A DNA stretch of 64,000 bases from Diospyros lotus (GCF_014633365.1 NC_068340.1:41750328-41814327), one strand, 5' to 3'. Shown: positions 33,709-46,793, numbered from the stretch's first letter. Notes: generated from the letters alone by a model not told the origin. Made by a program: numbers and translations.

Positions 33709-35366
33709 TTGGAACTCTAAACCAAAATTGCTTAAAGATTTCGTCAACCCCAAGTTCAACATTCTGGAAGATCCAAAATTCTTTTAATTGAATTAAATTA
33801 TCTTGAGAATGTAATGCTTTATTTACTTGTCTTTTAGACTTCTCTTGTAATGGCTATACAAGCCAAACATTGTTTTTGCTGAAAATAGAAGAAGTTGAAC
33901 TGCTCTCCTGTCATATTTTCTTGTTCATACTTCTCAATTTTATCCTAAAGCCTTCAATTGGTATCAGAGCTTTCAAAAAAAAAAAATGGCAACAAGAAAT
34001 ATAGCCACTCCATTTCCACATATCTTCAATAAAGAAGATTATGACTATTGGAGCGGGAGATTTGAAGTTTGGCTGAAAGCATTTGACTTGTGGAATATAG
34101 TTGATAAAGGTTTTGTTGAACCTGAGAATGAAGAAGCACTGAGTGATGCTGAAAAGAAAGTTTTGATGGAGTACCGAAAGAAGGATACAAATGCTCTGAA
34201 TCAAATTAATCTCGCTATAGAAAAAGTGGTGTACGAGAGAATTTGCAAAGCAAAAACATCAAAACAGGCTTGGGAGATTCTGCAAAAGGCTTACAAAGGC
34301 GATGAACAAGTCAAAAATGTACGGCTTCAGATTTTGAGATCAGAGTTTGAAAAACTAGAGATGAAAGAAAATGAAAGTGTTGCAGAGTATTTTACAACAG
34401 TTAGTTCTATTGTGAATCAAATGGCCTCAAATGGTGAAGTTTTGGATGATCTCAGGATTATTCAAAAGGTTCTTCGTTCTCTTCCAGAAAAATATTTTAG
34501 CTTGGTACTGTCATTGAACAGACAAGAGATCTCAAAAGCTTAACTTTGGAAGATTTGCAAGGAGTCCTGAAAGCCCTTGAAGTAAAGATTAACTTGTTGT
34601 ATCCCCCATTGAAACAACCGGACCAAGCTCTTAAATCTCAAGTTACAACTACAAGAGGTCGTGAATCATCAAATCGAGGCAAAGGTAAAAATTTTAGAGG
34701 ACGTGGTGATTCAAGTTCTCGTGGACGAGGAAGAAATAATCAGCACAATGATAGTAATCAGAATGACAATAATGAAAAATTTCAACAAAGAGGAAGAGGA
34801 GATCGTGGTTATCAAAAAGGCCGAGGACGTGGATATATTGAGTGTAACTATTGTCATAAACCTGGACACAAAGTTGCCGATTGCTGGCACAAACAAGCAG
34901 ATGACAAGAAAAGTCACTATGTTGAATGTGATTACTGCCACAAGCCTGGACATAAAATTACAGATTGCTGGCATAAACAAGCTAATGACAAGAAATATGA
35001 AACAGGTTTCTTTCATCAAAACAAGAATGAAGAGACTCTGTTGCTTGCTTCTCATGACAGCACGGATGATGAAGTGTGGTACCTTGACAGTGGTGCTAGC
35101 AAACATATGACAGGTAATAAAAAATTATTTTCTAGTTTATCTAGAATTGATCACGGTGAAGTAATGATTGGTGATGCTAGTACTCATAAAATTGAAGCTG
35201 TTGATGAGATTTCTTTTAAAACAAAATTTGGAAATGTTGAGAAAATGTCTGAGGTTTATTTTGTTCCGAGTTTGAAAAGTAACTTGCTTAGTGTCGGTCA
35301 TCTTATGAAGAAAGGATATAATTTGCATATGCATGATAATGCTTGCACTATATTAAAAGGAAATCA
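33709..35366 (+). mobile_element. Truncated Ty1/copia element (short LTR, gag, protease)
   Basis: A short LTR runs from TGTTGGAACTC at 33709 to CCTTCA at about 33955, followed by the iMet primer site TTGGTATCAGAGC at 33957. The gag-protease region follows. The element is cut at about 35366, where an unrelated LTR begins; integrase, RT, RNase H and the 3' LTR are missing. Confidence 0.85.
33986..35366 (+). pseudogene. Copia gag-protease, frameshifted and truncated
   Basis: The ATG at 33986 opens a UBN2-type copia gag (YDYWSGRFEVWLKAFDLW, ending near 34543 at a one-base shift around 34510-34530). The second frame (34546 on) continues DLQGVLKALEV, an Arg/Gly-rich region, two CCHC zinc knuckles (CNYCHKPGHKVADC and CDYCHKPGHKITDC) in a 75-bp tandem duplication, and the aspartic protease motif YLDSGASKHMTG. 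The frame leaves the element at about 35366. Gag packages RNA and protease matures the polyprotein. Most copia gags have one knuckle, so the duplication is unusual. Confidence 0.85.
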
Positions 35367-35934
35367 TGTAATACCCCATGTTCGTATAAAGTTGTCACGT
35401 AATTTCGATGAGTTTAGAATATCAAAAAATTGACTTAATAGCAGTTATTAGTACCGAATCAGCTGTAGGGAATGTCTCGAAGTGAAATTATCTAAGGAAA
35501 ATTATATGATCTCGACGAGCGTATCGAGATAGGATTTATGGTATCAAAAGAAATCGAATTCGGAACAGTTTTCAGTACAACTAAGATACAGCTGCCATTT
35601 AGGCTGAAAAATCGAATTGTTGTAAGAGACTCTCGAAAAATTAACGGAACCCTAGGGGGGCTTCGATTTTGCGTAAAGAGCGACCCTTCAGTGGTTTCAG
35701 GATGAAACGACAGTCCGATAAAGACACTGGAGCGAAATCGTCCTTTTTAACTAAGAATTGGATTATTAATTTTACGTTTTCAGTATTGTAATGCAAATAA
35801 ATTCGATATTTAAGGACATAGTTGCAATTAGAGAATTGTCCTAATAAATTTATGATATAATTTGAGGTTTAAATGTATAAAATTGTTATTAATATAGTAC
35901 AATATATAACATTATACATATATATTGATATATA
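35367..35934 (+). mobile_element. LTR fragment of the 38605-type element
   Basis: Begins TGTAATACCCCATGTTCG and is collinear with 38605-39070 with many substitutions. It ends without the LTR 3' part. It joins the truncated copia on its left and the duplicated block on its right. Confidence 0.75.
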
Positions 35935-36365
35935 GCTGGGCGCCTCTGTTGAATAGATCAAAACGAAACACCTGATCCTTATATAGTTCTTTGTCAATCA
36001 GAAAAGTAAACCCAATGAAACACACAACATAGGTCCAATTGTTTACACTAGCAGACCTTTGTTTTTCCACATGTGTGTTGACTTGAGCTCCTTTATTGAC
36101 TTTGTCTCTTCTATGTACAGGATTCATTAAATGAAGATCTATCGATCAATCTTTTTATGAATTCTTTAAGATAAAGCATGATCTGTTAATTTACATAATT
36201 GAGTGTTAGAAGTTGCATACATAGATATATAGATTATAGAATATGGTACTAATAACGACTACTATTCTTATCTCGTTAGTGGTTACAACTACAAATAATC
36301 AATTTGAGAAAGTTGGGCAATCCTTTCTTGATATTTTAATTAATGTGATAATTATTTGATTAATC
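35935..36365 (+). repeat. Duplicated block with a C-terminal exon, copy 2
   Basis: Collinear with 32045-32480. The exon 36280-36359, after acceptor CTCGTTAG, encodes VTTTNNQFEKVGQS followed by FLDILINVIII and TGA. Confidence 0.7.
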
Positions 36366-36582
36366 AGATCTAATAATAATAATTTGCTAATCTAAGTTCT
36401 GTAATCTAAGTCTTAAGAAAGTAGAATGTTTTTTTTTGAAAAGAATTTTAGAAATATTATTAGTGATATTAAGGTCTAATATTCTGATCATTGGATCACA
36501 TTCTTCAATTTAACAAGCCTCTTGTCAAGGAGGTCAATAACGAAGCGTAGTTTAAAAAAGAAATTGATAAAAAAAATGGTTA

Positions 36583-36780
36583 AATTCCCGTGTTCGGACG
36601 ACAGCATGACAGAGCGAGAAAAAACAATCAATAAATTCCCGTGTTCGGACGACAGCATGACAGAGCGAGAAAAACGCGTTTCTGACAATCAATAAATTCC
36701 CGTGTTCGGACGACAGCAAAACAGAAGCGAGAAAAACGCGTTTCTGACAATCAATAAATTCCCGTGTTCTGACGACTAAT
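36583..36780. repeat. Minisatellite of about 61 bp, four units
   Basis: TTCCCGTGTTCGGACGACAG recurs at 36585, 36636, 36697 and 36759 (periods 51, 61, 62), with AGCGAGAAAAACGCGTTTC between. The first unit lacks the GCGTTTCTGA part. No coding signal. Confidence 0.9.
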
Positions 36781-37242
36781 AATATATATATATATAATGC
36801 ATTTGGCAGGCGGCAGAAGGGATCACACCCATCTCCTCAATTGCCATCCCATCATTTCTTTTTTTAATAATTAATTAATTTTTTAATAATATATATTTAA
36901 TAATTATATATATAATATTATATAAAAATCAATTACACATTAAAAATATTTATCATATTATATTAATTGTACATGTATTATTAAAATAAAATTATACACT
37001 AACTTTAACATATTATATTTTTACTTATAATTTCTTAAATAATTATTTTTTATATTAAAATAATAAAATTTATATTTATAAAAAAATTCTTATATTTTTT
37101 AATTTATACTTTATTCTATATTTTTGTTTCTTACTTTTTTTTTTTTTTTAAATATCGTTTCTCCATTTCTATTCTATATCAAATTTTTTATTTTCATTTT
37201 GTATCAAAAATCTTTCTCATTTCTATTTTTGTGTAACCTAAA
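36781..37242. other. Intergenic, very AT-rich
   Basis: TA-rich with no gene recognised. Confidence 0.6.
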
Positions 37243-37570
37243 TTTCAATTACACAATTAAACTTAATTTTTAAACCAATCTAATTCCTATATTTTGACAT
37301 TTTTTATGTGATTATTCGAGTTTTTTGTTATTTCGATTATATATTTAAATTTATATTTTTGATTTAATTTAATACATTTATTTTTATGTGTAAAAAAAAT
37401 AAAATAAGATAATAAAATATATGTTATATTCTATTCACGTAAAATACAAGAGTTAAATTAATTTAAAAATATAAATTTAAAGGTATAATCAAAATAATAA
37501 AATTTTAAATTATCACAAAAAAATTAAAATATAAAATTAAATTAAATTAAAAATATAAATTTAATAATGT
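37243..37570. repeat. AT-rich foldback element, copy 2
   Basis: Arms at 37255-37390 and 37415-37570 resemble those of 12875-13330 (AATATAAATTTAAAGGTATAATC versus its inverted form). Confidence 0.5.
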
Positions 37571-37920
37571 ATTTCAAAAAAATAAAAAATTTGAATAATC
37601 ATAAAACAAACATTTACATAGACAAAAGTATTGGTGAGAGTGAGATGTGGCGGAGGGTGAAAGACGGAATGAGAGTGTGGCCCTATGTTGCACATAAATA
37701 CTTTATAGAAGTCGTTTTTTTGTTTTTAAAATATTTTTTATTCTCATTTCGAACTTTATTTATATTTATTTTTTTAGAAAAATATGCATTTTAGTTTTCT
37801 ATCAAAAATGTTTTTCATTTCTATTTTTGTTTCCGTGCAACATAGATGTAGCCCTTCACTCTCTCTCCCTTATCCTTGTGTGTATATATATATATATATA
37901 TATATGCACACACATAAAAT
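37571..37920. other. Intergenic with TA repeat
   Basis: No gene supported. A (TA)n tract at 37881-37905 immediately precedes the pseudogene exon. Confidence 0.5.
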
Positions 37921-38163
37921 ATCCCAGTCGACTGGGGACCTCAGGAGAAGGCAAAAAGATTTGCAAGAGCAAGTCACAGCTTTTAGAGACGTGGCTCGCA
38001 AGCCAGCTGGGATTATTTGGAGAGCTTTCAGATCGGATGGATGGGCAAATTGAGGGGCTGGTGGAGGAAGCAATAGTTGAGGCCATGGAGCTATCTAAAT
38101 CAAAATATAAGCAAGCCAACGACTCATTGGTGCTTCTCCCTCTCGCAGCATGTGCAGTTGCAT
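37921..38163 (+). pseudogene. Family pseudogene 3' exon, left half, interrupted by a hAT element
   Basis: Matches 19560-19790 of copy 1: SQSTGDLRRRQKDLQEQV, then after a one-base shift VEEAIVEAMELSKSKYKQAN and LPLAACAVA. The reading resumes at 49847 after the hAT element. The upstream exons are absent. Confidence 0.8.
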
Positions 38164-38320
38164 CAGGGCCGGCCCTGAGATGTTAGGGCCCCTAAGCGAA
38201 ATTTTATATGGGCCCCCTATATTTAAAAATAAAATAATATATAATGAATACAAATAAATTTATTTTACTATATAAAAACATTCAAAATTTTCACAATAAT
38301 AGTTTAAAATTTACAATATT

Positions 38321-38604
38321 TCACTTTAAATTTACTCTTCTAGCATTTTTGGATGAAAAATCAACAATTAAACTATTACAATCAATTTGTTCTAACATAT
38401 GTCTTTCAATAGACACCATCGCCAATCCATTCAATCTTTCTTGTGACATTGTTGACCGAATGTAAGATTTTATCAACTTTAACTTTGAGAAACTTCTCTC
38501 TGCAGAAACAACTGTAACTGGTATGGTCAAAAGTATTCTATACGCGATCCACACATTCGGAAAACAACAATCCATCGTCTTAATGTAGTCTAATACTTCA
38601 ATTG
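38321..38604 (-). pseudogene. hAT transposase, C-terminal dimerisation segment
   Basis: Carries the hAT C-terminal motif TVVSAERSFSKLKLIKSYIRS followed by TMSQERLNGLAM. It is the 3' part of the frame whose 5' part lies at 46794-48957; the LTR element and its 5-bp duplication separate them, and the phase is preserved across the insertion. Confidence 0.85.
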
Positions 38605-39185
38605 TGTAATACCCCATGTTCGTATGAAGTTGCCACGTAATTTCGATGAGTTTAGAATACCGAAAAATTGAATTGATAGCAGTTATAAGTACCGAATCAA
38701 CTGTAGGGAATGCCTCAGAGTGAAGTTGTCCAAAGAAAATTATATGGTCTCGACGAACGTATCGAAATAGGATTTATGGTATCGAAAGAAATCGAATTCG
38801 GAACGATTTTCGGTACAGCTAAAATACAGCTGCCATTTAGGCTGTGAAACCGAATCGTTGTAGGAGGCTCCCGAAAAATCAACGGAACCCTAGGAAGACT
38901 CCGATTTTGCGTAATGAGCAACCCTTCAGTGGTTTCGGGATAAAACAATAGCCTGGTAAGCATATTGGGATGAAATTGTCCTTTTCAACTAAGATTTGGA
39001 TTATTAATTATAAATTTTCGGTATTAAAATGCAAATTTAATCTATGTTTGAGGGCACGATTGTAATAAGAAAGTTACCGAGAGAGGTGGTTGGGCCGTGC
39101 GCCCATGGCGGAAGGAGAAGAAGCAGATGAGGGAGAAAGAAGAGGAAGAAGAAGAAGAAGAAATGATAAGGAAGAAGGAAAAGAG

Positions 39186-39216
<31 letters not shown>

Positions 39217-40475
39217 TGTAGTTTGCGCGGGAAGAGGAAGAGGAAAAAGGAAGAAGAAGGAGGAGAAAAAAAAAAGAAAGGAAAAGGAAAAGAAAAAAAA
39301 ATGGAAAAAAAAGGAAAAAAAATTCTGAAAAAATTTCAAAAATAGGAAATGATATTTCAGTAATATCCCGGAGATTTTGACGAGAAAAAAGGCCTGGGCA
39401 CACGTTTCAAGGATAGGGCACGCATATCGAGAAAATCGGAGATGCTGAGTTAAGGTAAGTAAAATCTTCTAGAAAATTTTAGAAATTCAAGAATATTATT
39501 TTATGAATTTTCGTAGTGAAATATTTGAGAAAATATTTTAGAAATATTTAATTTATATTTATTGAGGAAAAATAGAAAGAAATAGAGAGAAAATTATAGA
39601 AAATGCCAGAAATTATGAAAAAAAATAAGTTTTAATGTTTATTTAAATAATTATGGTGATTAGGGTACTTTGAGGCTGAAGTTGAAGAGACTTGTGCAAA
39701 TTTTGAGATTGGCACGCAAATTGAGGTGATGCACGAGACAAGGCACGGATATCGAGGTAGTCGATAAGCTCTAGAAGGTAAGTGGTACTTCCTCGAAAAT
39801 GTTTTCATCATATTGACATACCCTGATATGTATCCATCACGTAGACTACATACATGACTATGAAATGCATAAATACACGTTGATATCATCGATCACGTGC
39901 ATTTATGGCCGTAGGGAGTACGAACTGGCACCGCTGCTTTACCAATGGTGCACCCACACACCTCGGTCTCGAAAGAAGGGGCCACAAAAATGGTAGGCAG
40001 CATGAAGGGTGCAATTGACACCTACGATGAAAGACATTGCACACACACATGACATAGCATTATATACCGTTACTTAGATGATTCATCATCTAACTTGGGT
40101 TCGCCCCTGGAACATTCAACGTTCCAGGTGGGACTTGCAGAGATGATTCTGAGATTGGTGATATGTAGTGACGCAAGACGTCAAGAAGCGAGTAAATGTA
40201 TCATGTTATGTTGTAATATGAGTAGTTTAAGAATTATGTACATTGTATTTATTGTCAGACGCTTATGAATTAATTTTGTAATGAATGTCATGTCGAGTTA
40301 TTATTACCATGAGCAGGTTCGATTCAGCTTCCGCTTTGTATTTATTTTCTAGTGTAGATATCTCGCACCAGATAAGGTCTTAGGGAATTCCGGGATAATG
40401 TAAAGATAAAAAAAAAAAAAAAAAAAGACCAAATTTCCTAAGGCGTAACACGCCCTGAAGAAGTGGGCTGTTACA
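38605..40475 (+). repeat. 5' LTR with an internal deletion of about 0.93 kb
   Basis: 1871 bp against 2801 bp for the 3' LTR. Collinear to 39076, then it jumps to the part matching 45389; the junction shares a short CCGAGA-type microhomology. It contains a GAA-rich tract (39117-39330) and a hairpin CTGGAAC-N7-GTTCCAG (40107-40127). Confidence 0.9.
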
Positions 40476-43400
40476 GTTGGTATCAGAGCTTAAGAGTAGT
40501 GGAAACCCTAAGTGACTCGGATTTAGTTTAAATCAGAATTAAAACCTATTTGAAGATTAAGGAATATCAATTTGGAGACTTAAGGGTATCCGGTATTGAT
40601 GGAACCAGTTAGTAGGAACCCCAAGAGGAAGCTTAGGGAAAATATATAAGGGTTCGTAAGACGAAATCCCTATTTAGGAGATTCAGGAATTGTCGGTTGA
40701 AGGCTTAGAGCTTACTGGTTTTCAGTGTCAAGTAGTGGAAGTGCATGTCTAGGCAAGTTCTGGCTAAGGAAAGACTTGGTATTTAAGTGTGTTTATTTGT
40801 GACCCACCTCTCTTTCCTGGGAACTTACCTAGTATACTATTCATGTACAGACACTATTCCAGTATACGATTACTATTCTCGGTGAATTGTAAAAGCCTAA
40901 TGGAAGCTAGTACAATGATCTAGCTATTGAAATTAGGATCCGATGATATGATTCGAGTGAAAGGTTGACTCGATAATCATGATTATGGGTTCGAGAGATT
41001 CAAAGATTGTTAATTTGAAGTAATTAGTCGAAATCGTTGTAAGATATGATAGGATAATTATAGTTATCAAGGATGATCGAATCATGGATGATTAATTTGA
41101 TATGACATGGCCTAGTATTTCCGAGGATCATTTAGTAATGAGATGCAAAGATTAGGGATCCAACGAATTGGGTCAAACAAGAGGCCGAAAATGGCCAAGT
41201 GATGGCATATGAGTTACATCAAGCTAGCGGTGGTACAACTGTTGTAGAGACGGGATAGGGAACCCTAGCAGTGTGACGGCACTACTGGTTTAGTGTTCAC
41301 AGTGACAGATATGGATTTAGGGACCCACGTGTAAATAGTTGATAGATGGCTTGCACGGGAAGCCCGTCGATCAGAACATTATAGCAGACTGCTTGGGAGA
41401 TGACCAGATGATGAAGATCTAGGACAGCTCAGTAGGGTCTGTACCTTGGATGGGTCTAAGTCCCAATGGTCTAAGAACGAAGTGTACCACTAGCTGTGAT
41501 TGATTGAGGCCATAGAATCAGCCCGAAATGAAATGGATTGAATATGAATCGAGTGTCGTGTTTAAAGAATTGTATCGGGATTCGCAGTCCTCTTGAGAAT
41601 GGGTGACATAACGAACAGTGCAAGGCTCGAGGAATAGAATACCTCGGTATCTAGTATGACAGTAGGGTCATAGATGGTCGTGTGTCGGTAGTCAGTTGGA
41701 TCTAAAGATCAAAATGCGAGAGTCAGTGAATTCTTGGTAAACGAGACTATGACCAGTTCAAGGCCTTAGCAACATCGGTTTGAATAGAGTTCGAGTATCG
41801 AAAAATGAAAGAGTTGCTTAATAGGTCGTATCGACCCTAATGATAAGAAGATCTAACCAACAGAGGTTGTGAGTACGGTTCGATGTGCTAAGTGGGTTTG
41901 AGCATTCGAAAGTCTGTAAGAGAAGACTCGCAAATAAGTTATGCCTTGTGCATCGGTATCTGGACCTAAATCGTTATTTGAGGTTTAAAGTATCATTCGG
42001 TAAAGAGTTCTTGCGAGTTTTTGGAACCAGGTAACGTGATCTGAATAGAGATCTTCAAAGATGAATCGATTTCAGATTTTTGAGGAATTTCCTAGGAATT
42101 GGAGTACCATGGGAGACGTGGGTACTTACCCACTCTAGTTAGCGAGATGGTTACGGATATATGTCTTTGAGAGTCTTTGGCATGCTTGAGAGAGACAAGT
42201 AATGGCAAGTGTGCCAAGATGTCAGATTATAGTAGGAAATGTCGCGTTCTTAATAGATCAAAATTTATTGGAGATCTAGAATTTTTGATTTTAAAGAATA
42301 AAGGTCCTGTTAGGCTAGACGATTAGTCTAAGATATTCCTGGTGGGCAAATCGAGGATGTGTAGCTAGGCGATGATTAAAATGATGTCAGTGAGTAAAAA
42401 AAAAAAACCATGAGGTATTCTCAGAAGATTTAATAGGATTATTTCTTAATTGCCAATAAATAACTTGAGGTTATTAGATGCTTAGTTATAAGTAGCTTGA
42501 ATGAGGACATAAAATTATTAAGCTTTGAAAGAGGTGATAATTAAGAGTCGATATCTTTACCTCAAATTTGATAAATTATAAACAGTTGCAAGAGGCTGGG
42601 GTAATTGCGATTGATGTGCAACCGAGTGATGAGACATTTCGAAAATTAGAAATGGAATTATGATTTGATGATTTGATCAAAGTACCATTTGCATTGAAGT
42701 CACATGGTAATCGGGGATATATTAGTGTACTCCTCAGATAGGAAGACGCATGAGAAAATGTTAGGGAACGCCGCGATAGATGTTGGGACTGAGACTTGCT
42801 TGCTAAGTTGTGAGCCAATCGAGAAAGAAATGATAAGAGCATGAGGCTCTGTGTCGGGAACGTGAAGTCAAGGTCGAGGATTGAAAGTTCTGAAAGGTCA
42901 GATATCCCAGTAGGTTTCGAGAGACGAACCAATTGTTTTGAGTAGAGGTTGGTTCAAGCAAAAGTCAGTAACTTGAGTAAGTAGCTCCAAAAAAAAAAAA
43001 GGATCGAGCATGATTAAAGTTAGTTGACATAAAATGTTATTACTAGAAGAGTAATTTGAGGATTAAATGATTAATTTGATAATATAGAATGTTATTTGAG
43101 GATCACTTCGAAAAGTTCGAGGAGTTATTAGTTTGGCGATCAAGTAACAACGGAACAAGCGATGCAAAGAAATTAGTATTGCTAGACTTGGAAGACAACG
43201 TTAAAATTTCGGTCAAAGTTTTGGAGACAGATAGAATCTATTAATAAAGATTTCTTGAGAAAATTGTACATGATCAGAAGATAATTGTGGTCAATTGGTA
43301 GAAACTTGAGATTATATCGAGAGATGAATACCTACAAGAATGAGTAAACAATAGAAATCTCGAATAGATTAGCACAAGTAAAAATTAAACAACGATTAAG

Positions 43401-43987
43401 TTTGAGATGACCTAAGGTAAGGCATAGCTAGTTTCAAGGATATATGATGATGTATATTTTTTATGTTTTTGGATCTAAGGGTACGCGAAATAATTTGATA
43501 ACATAAAAGTATTTCTTTGAGGATCAATTTGATAAAAGTTAAGATGTATCGAGATTAGGGACTTTGTGTCAAGGTTGGAAAATTATCAAAGCATGATTGA
43601 TTGATTCAAAATAAATGACGTTGTAGGAAATCAGAATTAAAGAAATGTCGTGATTAAAAATTGAGAATGTAGATATGAAAGTCGCGGGCTCATTATGATG
43701 ATGTGAGTACCGACTTAGATAGGAGCTCGAGCGGAGATTCTTGGCCCAAGGACCGAGTTATGCGATTATAATTTGAAAGGTGTGCATCGTTGACAAGTGT
43801 ACTTGTCTATAGGTTGATGGGTATGGTCAGTCTAAGGATTCGGATTTTGGTATGTGCATTGGTATTCACAAGTTTCGAGTGGGATCTTCTTTATTTGATC
43901 AATCAGGTGTTGATTTCGATGATGAAATTTTGAGATTTAAGACATGTGGCAAATTTCGAGGACGAAATTTTTGTAAGGAGGGGAGAA
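40476..43987 (+). other. Non-coding internal region of the LARD-like element
   Basis: About 3.5 kb; primer site at its left end, polypurine tract at its right. All frames are short. Short A runs (40410-40426, 42399-42406) occur. I see no gag, protease, RT, RNase H or integrase motif. Confidence 0.75.
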
Positions 43988-44853
43988 TGTAATACCCCAT
44001 GTTCGTATGAAGTTTCCACGTAATTCCGATGAGTTTAGAATACCGAAAAATTGAATTGATAGCAGTTATAAGTACCTAATCAACTACAGGGAATGCCTCA
44101 GAGTGAAGTTGTCCAAAGAAAATTATATGGTCTCGACGAACGTATCGAGATAGGATTTATGGTATCGAAAGAAATCGAATTCGGAACGATTTTCGGTACA
44201 GCTAAAATATAGCTCCCATTTAAGCTGTGAAATCGAATAGTTGTAGGAGGCTCCCGAAAAATCAACGGAACCCTAGGGAGACTCCGGTTTTGCGTAATGA
44301 GCAACCCTTTAGTGGTTTCAGGATAAAACAATAGCCCGGTGAGGATACTGGGATGAAATTGTCCTTTTCAACTAAGATTTGGATTATTAATTATAAATTT
44401 TCGGTATTAAAATGCAAATTTAATTTATGTTTGAGGGCACGATTCTAATAAGAAAGTTACCCAAGTGATATTAAATGAATTATGAGAATTAAAAATGTAA
44501 TTTCTCTTATATGTTAGTGTATTATATAATAGTTATATAAATATATATATATATGCATAGTGCGTGTGTGCAAGCTGGCTTCGCGAAGCTTCTGTGAAGC
44601 TTTAATGGCCGAAATTTAGGTTGCGAAATGGAAGATTGTGGCAGCGTGAATTGAGGAAAGAATTTGTCAGAGGTATGGAGTGAGTAATGAAGCAATTAAT
44701 ATGATGTATAAATGGAGTAGCGGCCAAGGCAATGAAGGCTATAAATTGGCAGCCATCTTGGCCGATTGAGAAGCAGCAGGAAGCTCGATGGAATTAGGTT
44801 GAGGGATTTGTAGAGGGTTGTCGAGAGGGATAGGTAGCACCCAAGTTACTTCG

Positions 44854-44888
<35 letters not shown>

Positions 44889-46788
44889 TTTGAAGAAATG
44901 GAAGAAGTGGCATTGAATTTCCATCTCCCATTTACAAAGCATGGCCGAATCGGCCATGGCAGAGAGCTGGGAGCAGAGAAGGCCAAGAGAAGCTTGAGAG
45001 CCCAAAAGAGAGAGATCGCGAGAGGGAGAGAGGCTGGTCGGGAAGCGGTAGGCGGCTGCCATAACCGCATCCAAGCTTCCAACAAGCTCGGCCATGGCAG
45101 CCGAGCGAATGAGCACCCGCAAGCTGGAGAAGCAGCAGCGCGCGAGCTACTCGAAGGAGTTGCAGGTGGTGGCACGAAGCAGGGGCAGCCCTCGGTGGAG
45201 GGCGACAAGGTGAGGCCGAAGGCAGCCAAAGATGGCCGCACAACCGCGGCAGCCATGGCTATCCGTGAGAAAGCCAAGCAGCTATGTGAGGCAGGGGAAG
45301 TGGCCGCGGTCAGTAACGAACGCGGGGAAGATGGTGGCGCAGCGAGGTTCGGTGGGCCCGGGGGGGCGTCGGCGTGGGCGGAAATGGCCGAGAAAGGTGG
45401 CTGGGCCGTGCGCCCATGGCGGAAGGAGAAGAAGCAGAGGAAGGAGAAAGAAGAGGAAGAAGAAAAGAGAAGGAAGAAGGAAAAGAAGAAGAAGAAGAAG
45501 AAGAAAAGAGAAGGAAGAAGGAAAAGAGAAGAAGAAGTTGTAGTTTGCGCGGGAAGGGGAAGAGGAAGAAGGAAGAAGAAGGAGGAGAAAAAAAAAAGAA
45601 AGGAAAAAGAAAAGGAAAAAAAATGGAAGAAAAAGGATGAAAATTTTTCAAAAATAGGAAATGATATTTCGGTAATATCCCGGAGATTTTGGTGAGAAAA
45701 AAGGCCCGGGCACGCTTTTCAAGGATAGGGCACGCATATCAAGGAAATCGGAGATGCTGAGTTAAGGTAAGTAAAATCTTCTAGAAAATTTTAGAAATTC
45801 AAGAATATTATTTTATGAATTTTCGTAGTGAAATATTTGAGAAAATATTTTAGAAATATTTAATTTATATTTATTGAGGAAAAAATAGAAAGAAATAGAG
45901 AGAAAATTATAGAAAATGCCAGAAATTATAGAAAAAAATAGGTTTTAATGTTTATTTAAATAATTATGGTGATTAGGGTACTTTGAGGTTGAAGTTGAAG
46001 AGACTTGTGCAAATTTTGAGGTTGGCACGCAAATCGAGGTGATGCACGAGACAAGGCACGAATATCGAGGTAGTCGATAAGCTCTAGAAGGTAAGTGGTA
46101 CTTCCTCGAAAATGTTTTCATCATATTGACATGCCCTGATATGTATCCATCACGTAGACTGCATACATGACTATGAAATGCATAAATACATGTTAATATC
46201 ATCGATCACGTGCATTTATGGCCGTAGAGAGTACGAACTGGCACCGCTGCTTTACCAAGGGTGCACCCATACACTTCGGTCTCAAAAGAGGGGGCCGCAA
46301 AAATGGTAGGCAGCATGAGGGGTGCAGTTGACACCTACGATGAAAGACATTGCATACACACATGACATAACATTATATACCCTTACTTAGATGATTCATC
46401 ATCTAATATAGGTTCTCCCCTGGAACATTCAACGTTCCAGGCGGGACTTGCAGAGATGATTCCGAGATTGGTGATATGTAGTGACGCGAGACGTCAAGAA
46501 GCGAGTAAATGTATCATGTTATATTGTAATATGAGTAGTTTAAGAATTATGTACATTGTATTTATTGTCAGACGCTTATGAATTAACTTTGTAATGAATG
46601 TCATGTCGAGTTATTATTACCATGAGCAGGTTCGATTCAGCTTCCGCTTTGTATTTATTTTCTAGTGTAGATATCTCGCACTAGATAAGGTCTTAGGGAA
46701 TTCCGGGATAATGTAAAGATAAAAAAAAAAAAAAAAAAAGACCAAATTTCCTAAGGCGTAACACGCCCTGAAGAAGTGGGCTGTTACA
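43988..46788 (+). repeat. 3' LTR, full length
   Basis: 2801 bp. Contains the 0.93 kb absent from the 5' LTR (44463-45388), a TA repeat followed by GA repeat (44855-44887), GAA-rich tracts (45420-45650) and the hairpin at 46420-46440. The 265-residue Glu/Lys-rich frame inside is LTR sequence and is not called as a gene. Confidence 0.9.
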
Positions 46789-46793
46789 AATTG

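Larger units (their letters stand above)
38605..46788 (+). mobile_element. Non-autonomous Ty3/gypsy-type (LARD-like) LTR element
   Basis: LTRs at 38605-40475 and 43988-46788 begin TGTAATACCCC and end GGGCTGTTACA; the flanking duplication is AATTG (38600-38604, 46789-46793). The iMet primer site TTGGTATCAGAGC starts at 40477, and the polypurine tract AAGGAGGGGAGAA is at 43975-43987. The 3.5 kb interior (40476-43987) has no frame above about 120 codons and no recognisable gag or pol, so it depends on a helper. The GAGGACGAAATTTTTGTAAGG end recalls Tekay/Del chromoviruses, which is where I would look for a parent. Confidence 0.9.

Noticed and set aside
36583..36780. CRISPR-like regular repeats
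   Set aside because: Periods of 51-62 are whole tandem units without unique spacers, in a plant genome.
44898..45695. 265-residue Glu/Lys/Ala-rich frame
   Set aside because: Wholly inside an LTR, GAA-repeat driven, and deleted in the partner LTR.
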